From Streptomyces monomycini (GTDB lineage: Bacteria; Actinomycetota; Actinomycetes; Streptomycetales; Streptomycetaceae): a DNA stretch of 64,000 bases. This document shows, piece by piece, positions 49,809 through 60,185 of this stretch; the stretch's first letter is position 1; each line of letters starts with the position of its first letter. The notes under the pieces are model-generated. The model ran no database searches. It saw only the letters and a list, made by a program, of their open reading frames with translations, and was not told the origin of the DNA. The stretch spans positions 1-64,000 of the forward strand of contig NZ_JAFIQY010000011.1 of assembly GCF_022271435.1 (NCBI RefSeq). Direction: 5' to 3'. A program made the translations under genes and the position numbers.

Positions 49809-52165
49809 TCCAGGCCATCGGGCTGACCGGCGGCTCCCGCGAGGGGCGGCGCCCCGCCGTCGACGACCTCAGCTTCGAGGCCCCCGCCGGCCGGATCACC
49901 GTCCTGCTCGGCGACGAGGGGGCCGGAAAGACCACCGCACTGCGGCTGATGCTCCAGCTGGAGAGCGGCCGCGGCGTCGCGCTCTTCCGCGGCCGTCCGC
50001 TGCACCGTGTGCCGAACCCGGCCCGCGAGATCGGCGTGGTCTTCGGCGATGTACCCGGTCACCCCGGCCGTACGGCGCGCGGGCACCTGCGGATGCTCAG
50101 CGCCGCGGCGGGGGTCCCGGCTTCCCGGGCCGACGACGTCCTGGATGTCGTCGGCCTCAGCGGCCTGGCCGACGAGAAACTCGGAGCCTTCTCGCGGGGC
50201 ATGGACCGCAGGCTCGGCCTGGCCGCCGCTCTCCTCGGCGACCCGCACACCCTCCTCCTCGACGAGCCCTCCCGGGACGTCTCCCCGCGTGAGGCGGCGT
50301 GGCTGCACGGGCTGCTGCAGGGCTATGCGGCGCAGGGCGGTGCCGTACTGGTCACCTCCAGCGACGCACGGGCAGCCGCCCGGCTCGGCCACCGGGTGGT
50401 CACCATCGAGGACGGCAGGCTGGTCGCGGACCAGACTGCCACCGACTTCGCCCGGACCCGGCTGCGCCCGCGCGTCGTCGTCCGCTCCCCGCACGCCGAC
50501 CGGCTCGCGGCACTGCTCGTCGACGAGGCACAGCGCGCCCGCCCGGGGGCGGATCCGCAGGCGCGTCGTGCGGTCGAAGTCGTACGGGAGAGCGGGAGCC
50601 GTATCGCCGTCTACGGCAGCAGCTGCGCCGCCGTGGGTGACACGGCGTTCCGGCACGGCATCCTCGTGCACCGGCTCGCCGACGAGGTGGGGGACACCGG
50701 ACCCGTCGCCCCGCTCCACCGCGCCGACGGCCGCGCGAGGAACCGCGCCGTACCGGCGGCCGCGAATCCCGCCGCAGAGGACGCGGCCGCGCGGAACCCG
50801 GTCGCGCAGGTCTCGGCCGCGCAGCATCCTGCCGCACCGTCTCAGGCTGCCCCTCCCCCTGCCCCTGCCCGTCCCGATGTTGCGGCCCCGGGCGGCACAG
50901 CTCTCGACGTCACCGAGGCGCATGATGCCGCTGGGTCTGTGGAGGCTACCGCGGCCTTCAGGGCTCCCGCCGGCCCCACAGCTCCCAAGCGCTCCGAGAC
51001 GCACGCGGCATCGGCCACATCAACCGTCACTGCCGCTGTAGCTCCCCCCGCCCCAGCCCCCGCCTCGCCCTACACCCCCACCCCTCCGCCCGGCCCGGAC
51101 GACGCGACGTCCTCCGCGTACGTACTCCCGTCGCCCGCCCCCACCCCGGCCGACCCGCGGCTCGCTCCCGCCGTGTCCGTCCCGGCGGGCCCGGACCTGG
51201 CGTCCGCCCCGCCCGCCCTGCCTCATCCGAGCGCCTCGCCCCTCCCCGCCTCACCAGCAGCCCGCCCCACCTCCACCTTCAAACCCCTCAGGCCCCTCAA
51301 GCCCCTCCGCACCTCCCTCCCCCCAGGCTCTCCCGGTCCCGCCCCGGCATCACCGGAAGACGCGGCCAGGAAGCTCGTCAGCCTGCGGCTGTCCGGCCGT
51401 GGCCCGGAATGGCCGCTGCGCTACGAACTCCGCCGCGCCACGACCGACCCCGCCGGTCCGGTCGTGATCGTGCTGGCGCTGGCGGTGGCATTGGTCTTCG
51501 CGCTGGTGCTGGCCCGTGCCGGGGACAATTCCCAGGTGCATGTGCTCACCGGTTGGCCGCGTCAACTTCCGTTCCCTCCGGTGGCACTCGCGGCCGGCCT
51601 GATCGGGGCGCTCTCCTTCGGCCAGGAGTTCCGCTACCCGGCGCTCGCTCCCGAACAGGGCACGGTGCCCCGCCGCCTCGGTCTGCTCGCGGCCAAGCTG
51701 CTGGTCAGCGGCGGCGCGGCGGTGCTGCTCGCGATCGGTACGCTACTGCTCGACGGCGTGGCGGTACACGGCCTGTTCGGTTCCGCGGGCCTGCCGCCAG
51801 GGGGCGACCTGAAGGTGCTGGCCGTCAGTTGGGCGGCTCTCCTGGCCGGTTGTGCGTGGGTGGGTGTGCTGGCGGCCGGTGTCTTCCGGTCCACCGCGAC
51901 GGGGCTGGCCGTGGTCCTGGCCGTACCGGTGACCGTTCTCCCGCTCGTGCAGCACGCGTTGGCTGCTCCGGCAGCCCGGAGCCTGGTGGGATTCCCCGCG
52001 CGGTTGCGCTCGGCGGCTCTGGTGCAATGGCCGTCCGGGTTCGACCAGGCCGTCGAGGCGGCGCTGCGGCTGGCGGCCCAACCGGTGGCCGGCGCACTGG
52101 CGTTGTCGCTCACTGCGCTGGTCCTCGCCTATGCCCTGACCGCCCTGCGAAGGAGGGCCCGCTGA
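49805..52165 (+). CDS. Fused ABC transporter (ATPase and ABC-2-like membrane domain)
   Basis: 786 aa. Residues of about 1-230 are an ABC ATPase: Walker A GDEGAGKTT, a degenerate signature (AFSRGMDRR in place of LSGGQ) and Walker B HTLLLDEPS. The H-loop histidine position reads VTSSDA, so it appears missing. A 260-residue Ala/Pro-rich linker follows, then six or so hydrophobic segments in the C-terminal 220 residues (for example VVIVLALAVALVFALVLARA and VALAAGLIGALSFGQEF). Fusion of both halves in one chain is unusual for an exporter of this kind. ATG at 49805 preferred (GGGGG upstream, coupled leader); GTG at 49793 is possible. Confidence 0.78.
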   Translation: MIQAIGLTGGSREGRRPAVDDLSFEAPAGRITVLLGDEGAGKTTALRLMLQLESGRGVALFRGRPLHRVPNPAREIGVVFGDVPGHPGRTARGHLRMLSAAAGVPASRADDVLDVVGLSGLADEKLGAFSRGMDRRLGLAAALLGDPHTLLLDEPSRDVSPREAAWLHGLLQGYAAQGGAVLVTSSDARAAARLGHRVVTIEDGRLVADQTATDFARTRLRPRVVVRSPHADRLAALLVDEAQRARPGADPQARRAVEVVRESGSRIAVYGSSCAAVGDTAFRHGILVHRLADEVGDTGPVAPLHRADGRARNRAVPAAANPAAEDAAARNPVAQVSAAQHPAAPSQAAPPPAPARPDVAAPGGTALDVTEAHDAAGSVEATAAFRAPAGPTAPKRSETHAASATSTVTAAVAPPAPAPASPYTPTPPPGPDDATSSAYVLPSPAPTPADPRLAPAVSVPAGPDLASAPPALPHPSASPLPASPAARPTSTFKPLRPLKPLRTSLPPGSPGPAPASPEDAARKLVSLRLSGRGPEWPLRYELRRATTDPAGPVVIVLALAVALVFALVLARAGDNSQVHVLTGWPRQLPFPPVALAAGLIGALSFGQEFRYPALAPEQGTVPRRLGLLAAKLLVSGGAAVLLAIGTLLLDGVAVHGLFGSAGLPPGGDLKVLAVSWAALLAGCAWVGVLAAGVFRSTATGLAVVLAVPVTVLPLVQHALAAPAARSLVGFPARLRSAALVQWPSGFDQAVEAALRLAAQPVAGALALSLTALVLAYALTALRRRAR

Positions 52166-52357
52166 CCGTCATGGGCCGCTTTCGCGCCCCGTCGGCGCGG
52201 CGATGGCCGAGGCCTCCCGTGGGGAGCACCTTTCTTTCCGATAAAGCGTCAATTGGGGAATGATGGGCGATCACCCTTTCGTGTGCTTTTCACCAAAGAC
52301 CTCAAGGGGTCCGGGGGCGTCGCCGACAAATGATGCGTGAGTACCCTTGCGCACACC

Positions 52358-53290
52358 ATGATGACCGCGGCTCGCCCCGCCGACACCGGCCTCGCCGGCC
52401 CGGGCGAGCTTGACCGCTACTCCTACGCCGCCGCGGGCGCGCCCGGCGCCGGCGGTGTCGCCCACGCTCCGGGCGCCGAGCGGGCCGACCGCGTGCCGCC
52501 CGTCTGGGACGGGCCCGAGGCGGACATGGCCCGGGCCGGCCGCCGTGCGGCGGGCAACCGCGGACGCGGGCTGCACGGCCAACTCGTCCAGCAGCTCGGC
52601 CAGATGATCGTCTCCGGCGATCTCGGGGCGGACCGTCCGCTCGTCCCCGAGGAGATCGGCCAGCGCTTCGAGGTCTCCCGCACCGTGGTCCGTGAGTCGC
52701 TGCGCGTCCTGGAGGCCAAGGGCCTGGTCAGCGCCCGCCCGAACGTGGGCACCCGGGTGCGTCCGGTCAGCGACTGGAATCTGCTCGACCCCGACATCAT
52801 TGAGTGGCGGGCGTACGGCCCACAGCGCGACGACCAGCGTCGTGAACTGTCCGAGCTGCGCTGGACCATCGAACCCCTCGCCGCCCGGCTCGCCGCCGGC
52901 CACGGCCGCGACGACATCCAGCAGCGTCTCGCCGACATGGTCGAGATCATGGGCCACGCCGCCGCTCAGGGCGACGCGCTGACCTTCGGCCGCGCCGACG
53001 CCGAGTTCCACACCCTGCTGCTCCAGCTCGCCGGCAACCGGATGCTGGAGCACCTCTCCGGCATCGTCTCCTCCGCCCTGCACGTCTCGGGCGGCCCGTC
53101 CGGCGGCTGCGAGCGGCCCGCCGAGAAGACCGTGGGCCAGCACATGCGGATCGTCGACGCGATCGGCGCCGGCGACGCGGCGGGCGCCGAGTCCGCGATG
53201 CGCGCCCTGCTGACCGCCCACGGCGAGGCCGGCGGCCAGAGCGCCGGCGGTGCCGGGGATCACACCGTGCCGCCGCCCCGCGAGCACTGA
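52358..53290 (+). CDS. FadR/GntR-family transcriptional regulator
   Basis: 310 aa. A 75-residue Ala/Gly-rich N-terminus precedes the GntR winged helix (about residues 75-140; LVPEEIGQRFEVSRTVVRESLRVLEAKGLVSARPNVGTRV) and an all-helical FCD effector domain (ELRWTIEPLAARLAA, DAEFHTLLLQLAGNRML). FCD regulators often sense carboxylates or sugar acids. The start is uncertain: the ATG at 52358 follows a TACCCT box by 10 nt; GTG 52337 and ATG 52361 are alternatives. It lies directly upstream of hrdB, but two hairpins and a separate promoter intervene. Confidence 0.88.
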   Translation: MMTAARPADTGLAGPGELDRYSYAAAGAPGAGGVAHAPGAERADRVPPVWDGPEADMARAGRRAAGNRGRGLHGQLVQQLGQMIVSGDLGADRPLVPEEIGQRFEVSRTVVRESLRVLEAKGLVSARPNVGTRVRPVSDWNLLDPDIIEWRAYGPQRDDQRRELSELRWTIEPLAARLAAGHGRDDIQQRLADMVEIMGHAAAQGDALTFGRADAEFHTLLLQLAGNRMLEHLSGIVSSALHVSGGPSGGCERPAEKTVGQHMRIVDAIGAGDAAGAESAMRALLTAHGEAGGQSAGGAGDHTVPPPREH

Positions 53291-53336
53291 GGAGCCGGTG
53301 CCGCCGAAGATCCCCGCCCACCCGGAGGCCCGTACC

Positions 53337-53354
53337 GGCCGGGAAGGCCCGGCC
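53337..53354 (+). terminator. Small hairpin after the FadR-like gene
   Basis: GGCCGGG (53337-53343) and CCCGGCC (53348-53354) form a 7-bp stem with a 4-nt loop 46 nt after the stop codon. Confidence 0.5.
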
Positions 53355-53597
53355 GAGAGGCGCGCACCCGTACGGGACGCGAGGCGCGTCCTTACGGGAC
53401 GGAGGCCCGTCCGTACGGCGCGGACCGGCTGAGAATGTGCGGGCCACCCGGGCGCGAGGCGCAGACGCCAGGCGCGCAGAGTGCAGGGGGGCGCACGGGG
53501 CGTGCGGACGCCGGCGGAGCGCACGGACGCGGGCGCGGGGCCCGCGACGGTGCGCCGCCGCGAGTGAGCGGCGAGCGTGGGCCGATGTACGTCAGGC

Positions 53598-53630
53598 CGC
53601 CGGGCCCGGGAGCGTGATCCGGGCCCGGCG
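53598..53630 (+). terminator. Strong hairpin terminator ahead of hrdB
   Basis: A perfect 12-bp stem (53598-53609 and 53619-53630) is followed by TTTGCTT. It insulates hrdB from upstream transcription. The rest of the 53355-53597 gap is GC-rich without a supported gene. Confidence 0.8.
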
Positions 53631-53707
53631 TTTGCTTGGGAGGATTGCGCACCGTAGAGGGGGGAATGTCTCGTTATGCGGTGTGACTCGGGCCACGCAG
53701 ATTGGGC

Positions 53708-53734
53708 GTAACGCTCGCCGGGGAGGCGCGATGA
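53708..53734 (+). promoter_or_regulatory. ECF-sigma-type promoter of hrdB
   Basis: GTAACG (53708-53713) and CGATGA (53729-53734) are separated by 15 bp. An AAC-containing -35 with a CGA-type -10 is the ECF pattern. In S. griseus the ECF factor ShbA drives hrdB, so a ShbA-like factor is the likely reader. Confidence 0.65.
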
Positions 53735-53760
53735 CTTAAGAGGTGATAGCCGAGGAGGGA

Positions 53761-53982
53761 ATGCGAGCGGCGTTTTCGGCGCTGTTCAACTCCCCGGCTT
53801 CCCCTGCGCCGTCGGTCCATCCCCGCCGACGGTCGTCGGCTCCGATCCACCGTGGACGGGGTCGGAAGCCGTTTCCATCGTTCCGAGAGGTTGTTCGTGT
53901 CGGCCAGCACATCCCGTACGCTCCCGCCGGAGATCGCCGAGTCCGAGTCAGTGATGGCGCTCATCGAGCGGGGAAAGGCTGA
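53761..53982 (+). CDS. Possible upstream ORF overlapping the hrdB start
   Basis: The ATG at 53761 lies a few nt after GAGGAGG, a very strong ribosome-binding site inside the hrdB leader. The 73-residue basic, Ser/Pro/Arg-rich product runs out of frame past the hrdB GTG. It could tune hrdB translation or be fortuitous; no family is recognised. Confidence 0.25.
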   Translation: MRAAFSALFNSPASPAPSVHPRRRSSAPIHRGRGRKPFPSFREVVRVGQHIPYAPAGDRRVRVSDGAHRAGKG

Positions 53983-55450
53983 TGGGCAGATCGCCGGCGA
54001 TGACGTGCGTCGGGCCTTCGAGGCTGACCAGATTCCGCCAACCCAGTGGAAGAACGTTCTGCGCAGCCTCAACCAGATCCTCGACGAGGAGGGTGTGACG
54101 CTGATGGTCAGTGCCGCAGAGGCGCCCAAGCGCACCCGCAAGAGCGTCGCAGCGAAGAGTCCGGCGAAGCGCACCGCCACCAAGACCGTCGCGGCCAAGA
54201 CGGCCACGGCGAAGAAGGCCACCACCGCGGCCGCCCCGATGGGTGACGTGTCGTACGGCGAGGCCGAGGGCGGGCCCGAGAAGAAGGCGGTGGCCAAGAA
54301 GGCCGCCGCCAAGAAGACGGTCGCGAAGAAGACCGCCGCCAAGAAGACCGTGGCGAAGAAGTCCGCCGCCAAGAAGGACGTCGACGAGCTCCTCGAAGAC
54401 GAGCCGATCGAGGAGGCGGCGCCCGCCGGCAAGGGCGGCGAGGCCGCGGCCGAGGTGCCCGAGGGTGCCGAGAACGCCGGGTTCGTCCTGTCCGACGACG
54501 ACGAGGACGACGCCCCCGCGCAGCAGGTCGCCGCGGCCGGCGCCACCGCCGACCCGGTCAAGGACTACCTCAAGCAGATCGGCAAGGTCCCGCTGCTCAA
54601 CGCCGAGCAGGAGGTCGAGCTCGCCAAGCGCATCGAGGCGGGCCTGTTCGCCGAGGACAAGCTGGCCAACTCCGACAAGCTGGCGCCGAAGCTCAAGCGC
54701 GAGCTGGAGATCATCGCCGAGGACGGCCGCCGCGCCAAGAACCACCTGCTGGAGGCCAACCTCCGTCTGGTGGTCTCGCTGGCCAAGCGCTACACCGGCC
54801 GCGGCATGCTCTTCCTGGACCTGATCCAGGAAGGCAACCTGGGTCTGATCCGTGCGGTCGAGAAGTTCGACTACACGAAGGGTTACAAGTTCTCCACGTA
54901 CGCGACGTGGTGGATCCGCCAGGCGATCACCCGCGCGATGGCCGACCAGGCCCGGACGATCCGTATCCCCGTCCACATGGTCGAGGTCATCAACAAGCTG
55001 GCCCGTGTGCAGCGCCAGATGCTCCAGGACCTGGGCCGCGAGCCCACCCCGGAGGAGCTGGCCAAGGAACTGGACATGACCCCCGAGAAGGTCATCGAGG
55101 TCCAGAAGTACGGCCGTGAGCCGATCTCGCTGCACACCCCGCTGGGCGAGGACGGCGACAGCGAGTTCGGTGACCTGATCGAGGACTCCGAGGCGGTCGT
55201 GCCGGCCGACGCGGTCAGCTTCACGCTGCTGCAGGAGCAGCTGCACTCGGTCCTGGACACGCTCAGTGAGCGTGAGGCGGGCGTGGTCTCCATGCGCTTC
55301 GGCCTCACCGACGGCCAGCCGAAGACGCTGGACGAGATCGGCAAGGTCTACGGCGTCACGCGTGAGCGGATCCGTCAGATCGAGTCCAAGACGATGTCGA
55401 AGCTGCGTCACCCGTCGCGCTCGCAGGTTCTCCGCGACTACCTGGACTGA
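53897..55450 (+). CDS. hrdB: Principal sigma factor HrdB
   Basis: 517 aa, sigma-70 group 1. Starts MSASTSRTLPPEIAES from GTG with GAGAGG 6 nt upstream. An N-terminal region is followed by a Lys/Ala-rich low-complexity stretch (about residues 90-165) and an acidic segment. Conserved regions 1.2 to 4.2 follow: DPVKDYLKQIGKVPLL, region 2.4 with GYKFSTYATWWIRQAITRA, and region 4.2 with TLDEIGKVYGVTRERIRQIE. The last 250 residues are the core-binding and promoter-recognition part. Essential housekeeping sigma factor; it reads the TAGGGT/TACGAT-type -10 boxes seen across the window. Confidence 0.98.
   Translation: MSASTSRTLPPEIAESESVMALIERGKADGQIAGDDVRRAFEADQIPPTQWKNVLRSLNQILDEEGVTLMVSAAEAPKRTRKSVAAKSPAKRTATKTVAAKTATAKKATTAAAPMGDVSYGEAEGGPEKKAVAKKAAAKKTVAKKTAAKKTVAKKSAAKKDVDELLEDEPIEEAAPAGKGGEAAAEVPEGAENAGFVLSDDDEDDAPAQQVAAAGATADPVKDYLKQIGKVPLLNAEQEVELAKRIEAGLFAEDKLANSDKLAPKLKRELEIIAEDGRRAKNHLLEANLRLVVSLAKRYTGRGMLFLDLIQEGNLGLIRAVEKFDYTKGYKFSTYATWWIRQAITRAMADQARTIRIPVHMVEVINKLARVQRQMLQDLGREPTPEELAKELDMTPEKVIEVQKYGREPISLHTPLGEDGDSEFGDLIEDSEAVVPADAVSFTLLQEQLHSVLDTLSEREAGVVSMRFGLTDGQPKTLDEIGKVYGVTRERIRQIESKTMSKLRHPSRSQVLRDYLD
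54282..54381 (+). repeat. Coding repeat of Lys/Ala units in hrdB
   Basis: GCCAAGAAG-based units encode alternating TVAKK and AAKK (about residues 129-162). Such histone-H1-like tracts are typical of actinobacterial principal sigma factors and vary in copy number. Confidence 0.75.
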
Positions 55451-55489
55451 TCCGGAAGCGGCCGTTCCGGACGGCCGTACGAGTGCATT

Positions 55490-55525
55490 GCGGGCCCGGT
55501 CCCCCTCGGTGGGGGCCGGGCCCGC
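55490..55525 (+). terminator. Hairpin terminator after hrdB
   Basis: Arms 55490-55505 and 55511-55525 (GCGGGCCCGG then CCCCC, with one unpaired T) form a 15-bp stem with a 5-nt loop, 39 nt after the hrdB stop. Confidence 0.8.
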
Positions 55526-55601
55526 GGTGTGTCCGGGTGCGTGATGCGCCCAACTGTCTCACCCTGGGTGTGCGAACACTTCCGCACAGTCAGGAGCGTG
55601 T

Positions 55602-56414
55602 ATGCGTGCCTACCTCCGGGCCGTCCTCGGGGCCCTCGTCCTGATTCTCGCCGTACCGGTCACCGCGCAGGCGGACGCGGCGGTGGTGGGGGGCCGGCAG
55701 GTGAAGGTCTCCGACAACCCGTGGATGGTCGCCGTCGCTTCCCGCTCGCGGTTCGGCTCCGACCGCTCGGGGCAGTTCTGCGGCGGTGTGCTGGTCGGCC
55801 GCGCGACGGTGGTCACGGCGGCGCACTGCCTGAGCCGTGCGGTGCTGGGTGTGGAGTGGCAGCAGGTCAAGGACCTGCGGATCATCGTGGGGCGCGAGGA
55901 CATGCGGGGCAGGGGCGGGGAGGAACTGGTGCCGCGGCGGGTCTGGGTGAATCCGTCGTACGACAGCTACAGCAATGCCGGCGACATCGCGGTCCTCACA
56001 CTCGGCAAGCAGATGCCGAAGGGCCGGGCGCTCCCGATGGCCAAGGCCGGTGACGCCGCGTACAAGGCGGGTACGAAGGCGAACGTGTACGGCTGGGGCG
56101 ACACCACCGGCAACGGCTCGTACGCGTCCACGCTCCGCTCGGCACAGGTCCAGATGTTCTCGAACGCGGCATGTAGCAGGGCGTATCCGGGCAATGCGGA
56201 CGGTAGGTATCTGTCCGGTTCCATGCTGTGCGCAGGAGCGCCGAACGGTGGCCGGGACGCCTGTCAGGGCGACAGTGGCGGGCCGCTGGTCGCCCGCGGG
56301 CGTCTGGCGGGACTGGTGTCCTGGGGGACGGGCTGCGGCAGGGTGGGCAAGCCGGGCGTCTATACGCGCATCTCGGCGATGATCAAGCATGTGACCGCCC
56401 ACGGGGCCGGCTGA
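55602..56414 (+). CDS. Secreted trypsin-like serine protease (S1A)
   Basis: 270 aa. Signal peptide of about 25 residues (LGALVLILAVPVTAQADA). The mature chain would start VVGG at residue 28. Catalytic triad: H75 (TAAHC), Asp in NAGDIAVLTL and Ser in DACQGDSGGP. The Asp six residues before the Ser gives the trypsin-type (Lys/Arg) specificity pocket. Paired cysteines match chymotrypsin-fold disulfides. AGGAG lies 6 nt before the ATG. It belongs with streptomycete extracellular trypsins. Confidence 0.93.
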   Translation: MRAYLRAVLGALVLILAVPVTAQADAAVVGGRQVKVSDNPWMVAVASRSRFGSDRSGQFCGGVLVGRATVVTAAHCLSRAVLGVEWQQVKDLRIIVGREDMRGRGGEELVPRRVWVNPSYDSYSNAGDIAVLTLGKQMPKGRALPMAKAGDAAYKAGTKANVYGWGDTTGNGSYASTLRSAQVQMFSNAACSRAYPGNADGRYLSGSMLCAGAPNGGRDACQGDSGGPLVARGRLAGLVSWGTGCGRVGKPGVYTRISAMIKHVTAHGAG

Positions 56415-56561
56415 GGGCCGCGGAGTGGGTGTCCCGGCCCGAGGGGCGGAATCCGGGGCGGCAGGGCCTGAGGGTGCCACGAGGGGCGCGTGAGGGTGCA
56501 GCCGTCGCGGCGCTGCCAGAGGCGCCGGCCGACGGTGGCGGAAGTGCGGGAGCAGACGAGT

Positions 56562-56598
56562 GCGGGCGGTCCCCCGGTGGTGCCGGGGGACCGCCCGC
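56562..56598. terminator. Strong bidirectional terminator
   Basis: A perfect 16-bp stem (56562-56577 and 56583-56598) with a 5-nt loop lies between the convergent trypsin and DUF7455-type genes. Confidence 0.88.
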
Positions 56599-56643
56599 CG
56601 CACGGCCCTAGGCCGCTACTCGCTCGTCGTCGGATGCGATGTG

Positions 56644-56874
56644 TCAGCGCTCCTCATCGGAAGCAGACGCGGGAGAGGCGGTCAGCCGCTCCGTCTCGTC
56701 CTGTATTTCCGCGGCGATCTTCTTGAGTTCTGGCTCGAACTTGCGGCCGTGGTGGGCGCAGAAGAGCAGTTCGCCGCCGGACATCAGAACGACGCGCAGG
56801 TATGCCTGGGCGCCGCAGCGGTCGCAGCGGTCAGCGGCCGTCAGCGGGCTCGCGGGGGTCAGAACAGTAGTCAC
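56644..56874 (-). CDS. DUF7455-type small zinc-binding protein
   Basis: 76 aa. Two Cys-x2-Cys/His knuckles (CDRCGAQAYLRVV and CAHHGRKF) suggest a single zinc site, followed by a charged helix (EPELKKIAAEIQDE). Members occur throughout actinobacteria near hrdB and have no known function. GTG start with AGAAGAGG 4 nt upstream. A possible stress-type promoter lies 40-70 bp upstream. Confidence 0.82.
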   Translation of the reverse strand: MTTVLTPASPLTAADRCDRCGAQAYLRVVLMSGGELLFCAHHGRKFEPELKKIAAEIQDETERLTASPASASDEER

Positions 56875-56914
56875 GTCGCCTCTTCTCTAGCTCGACGAGC
56901 TGTCGTACCAGGGT

Positions 56915-56943
56915 CAACATCCAACCAGGCCGAAAACGTTCCC
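56915..56943 (-). promoter_or_regulatory. Possible ECF/SigR-like promoter of the zinc protein gene
   Basis: On the minus strand GGGAAC (56943-56938) and GTTG (56918-56915) are separated by 19 bp, one more than the SigR optimum and with C for T in the -35. The start codon is 41 bp further on. Confidence 0.35.
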
Positions 56944-57320
56944 GCTCGTGCCTATTCCCTGAAAATTTTTTTCCAAGGGGGCCGGGTGTTGCCGGGTGGC
57001 GGCGAATGAGCCGTATTGCGTGGTGGTCTGATTCACGTTGGTTGCTGGGCTTTTGTCCTCCCGGCTGGCTTGCCGGTTGTTCAAGAGGACGTGCCCGGAG
57101 CCTAAATGGTTCATGCCTCGAAGGGAACGTGATGTGCGCGGCACTGCGCTCTCACTCCAACGAGGGATCGAACACCTGAACGAAAGTCTACTACCATGGA
57201 CACCGTCACGGGTGGCGTCACATCGGCTCTACCGGGCCTCGGTACGCTCTCACCGGCGACACCGCCACGACCGGGTCCGCGGAATGCGGACCACCAGTAA
57301 TTCAGCGAGGAGCGAACCGC
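56944..57320. other. 377-bp divergent region before parE, with an AT tract
   Basis: It holds an unusual AT-rich block near 56961-56975 (GAAAATTTTTTTCC) in otherwise GC-rich DNA. The parE promoter was not securely identified, though GAACG followed by CTACTAC (57180-57195) is possible. No gene is seen. Confidence 0.45.
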
Positions 57321-59441
<2,121 letters not shown>

Positions 59442-59484
59442 CGGGCCGCCGCGGGGGCGCGCGAAGCGCCTGCGCGCGCCGGTA

Positions 59485-59520
59485 CGGGCGCCTGTCCACC
59501 CACGGGTGGACAGGCGCCCG
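59485..59520 (+). terminator. Terminator of parE
   Basis: A perfect 17-bp stem (59485-59501 and 59504-59520) with a minimal loop is followed by CCGCGTTTTC. Confidence 0.9.
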
Positions 59521-59623
59521 CCGCGTTTTCCACCCGGAGCCCACCCGCACGCCGATCCGGCCGGTGGGGCCCGCTCCGTAGCGTCGGGACGGTTGTTGTT
59601 CCCCTGCCACGGAGGCCCAGGCC

Positions 59624-60112
59624 ATGAGCGACTTGCTCAACGTTCTCGTCATCGTCGCGGTCATCGCGTTCGTCGTCGTACGGCAGTTCAAGCCGCAGCG
59701 GCTGACGTCGGAGGGCAGGCGCTGGTGGCTGCTGCCCGCCGTCCTCGCTTTCCTGGCGGTCCGCGAACCCGGCCTGATCGACCACGCGCACCCCGACGGG
59801 TCGGTCGCCCTCCTGGCCGTCGGCGTACTCCTCGGCCTGCTCACCGGTGCCGCCTGGGCCTGGACCCTGCGGATCTGGACGGACGCGGACGGGCAGGTCT
59901 GGTCCGCCGGGCGCGCGGTCACCGCCGTGGCCTGGCTCCTCGGAGTGGGACTGCGTTTCGGCCTGTACGGGATCGCGGTGCTGGTGGGGATCCACCTGGG
60001 CACCCAGGCCACGATGCTGAGCGTGGCGGCCACGCTGCTCGCCCGTACGGGCACCCTGACATGGCGCGCCCAGCAGCTCCGGCCGACGTACCGTGTTGCT
60101 GCCGGTGGCTGA
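59624..60112 (+). CDS. DUF1453-like membrane protein
   Basis: 162 aa, nearly all hydrophobic: segments at about residues 5-20, 36-50, 62-82, 95-118 and 120-140. The pattern of a short N-terminal helix, then VVVRQFKPQRL and a polar loop, resembles the CcdC/DUF1453 membrane family. GGAGG lies 8 nt before the ATG. It precedes the sensor-kinase gene on the same strand, 73 nt away, so the three may be one operon. Confidence 0.75.
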   Translation: MSDLLNVLVIVAVIAFVVVRQFKPQRLTSEGRRWWLLPAVLAFLAVREPGLIDHAHPDGSVALLAVGVLLGLLTGAAWAWTLRIWTDADGQVWSAGRAVTAVAWLLGVGLRFGLYGIAVLVGIHLGTQATMLSVAATLLARTGTLTWRAQQLRPTYRVAAGG

Positions 60113-60185
60113 GACCACGGTCCCGCGTCCCGGCCGTACGGGCCGGCGGCCCGGCCCCGGGAGCACCGTGCCGGAAGGATCGTTT

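Noticed and set aside
53661..53690. GGGAAT before hrdB as a SigR promoter
   Set aside because: No GTT at 18-19 bp downstream; the ECF-type boxes at 53708-53734 fit better.
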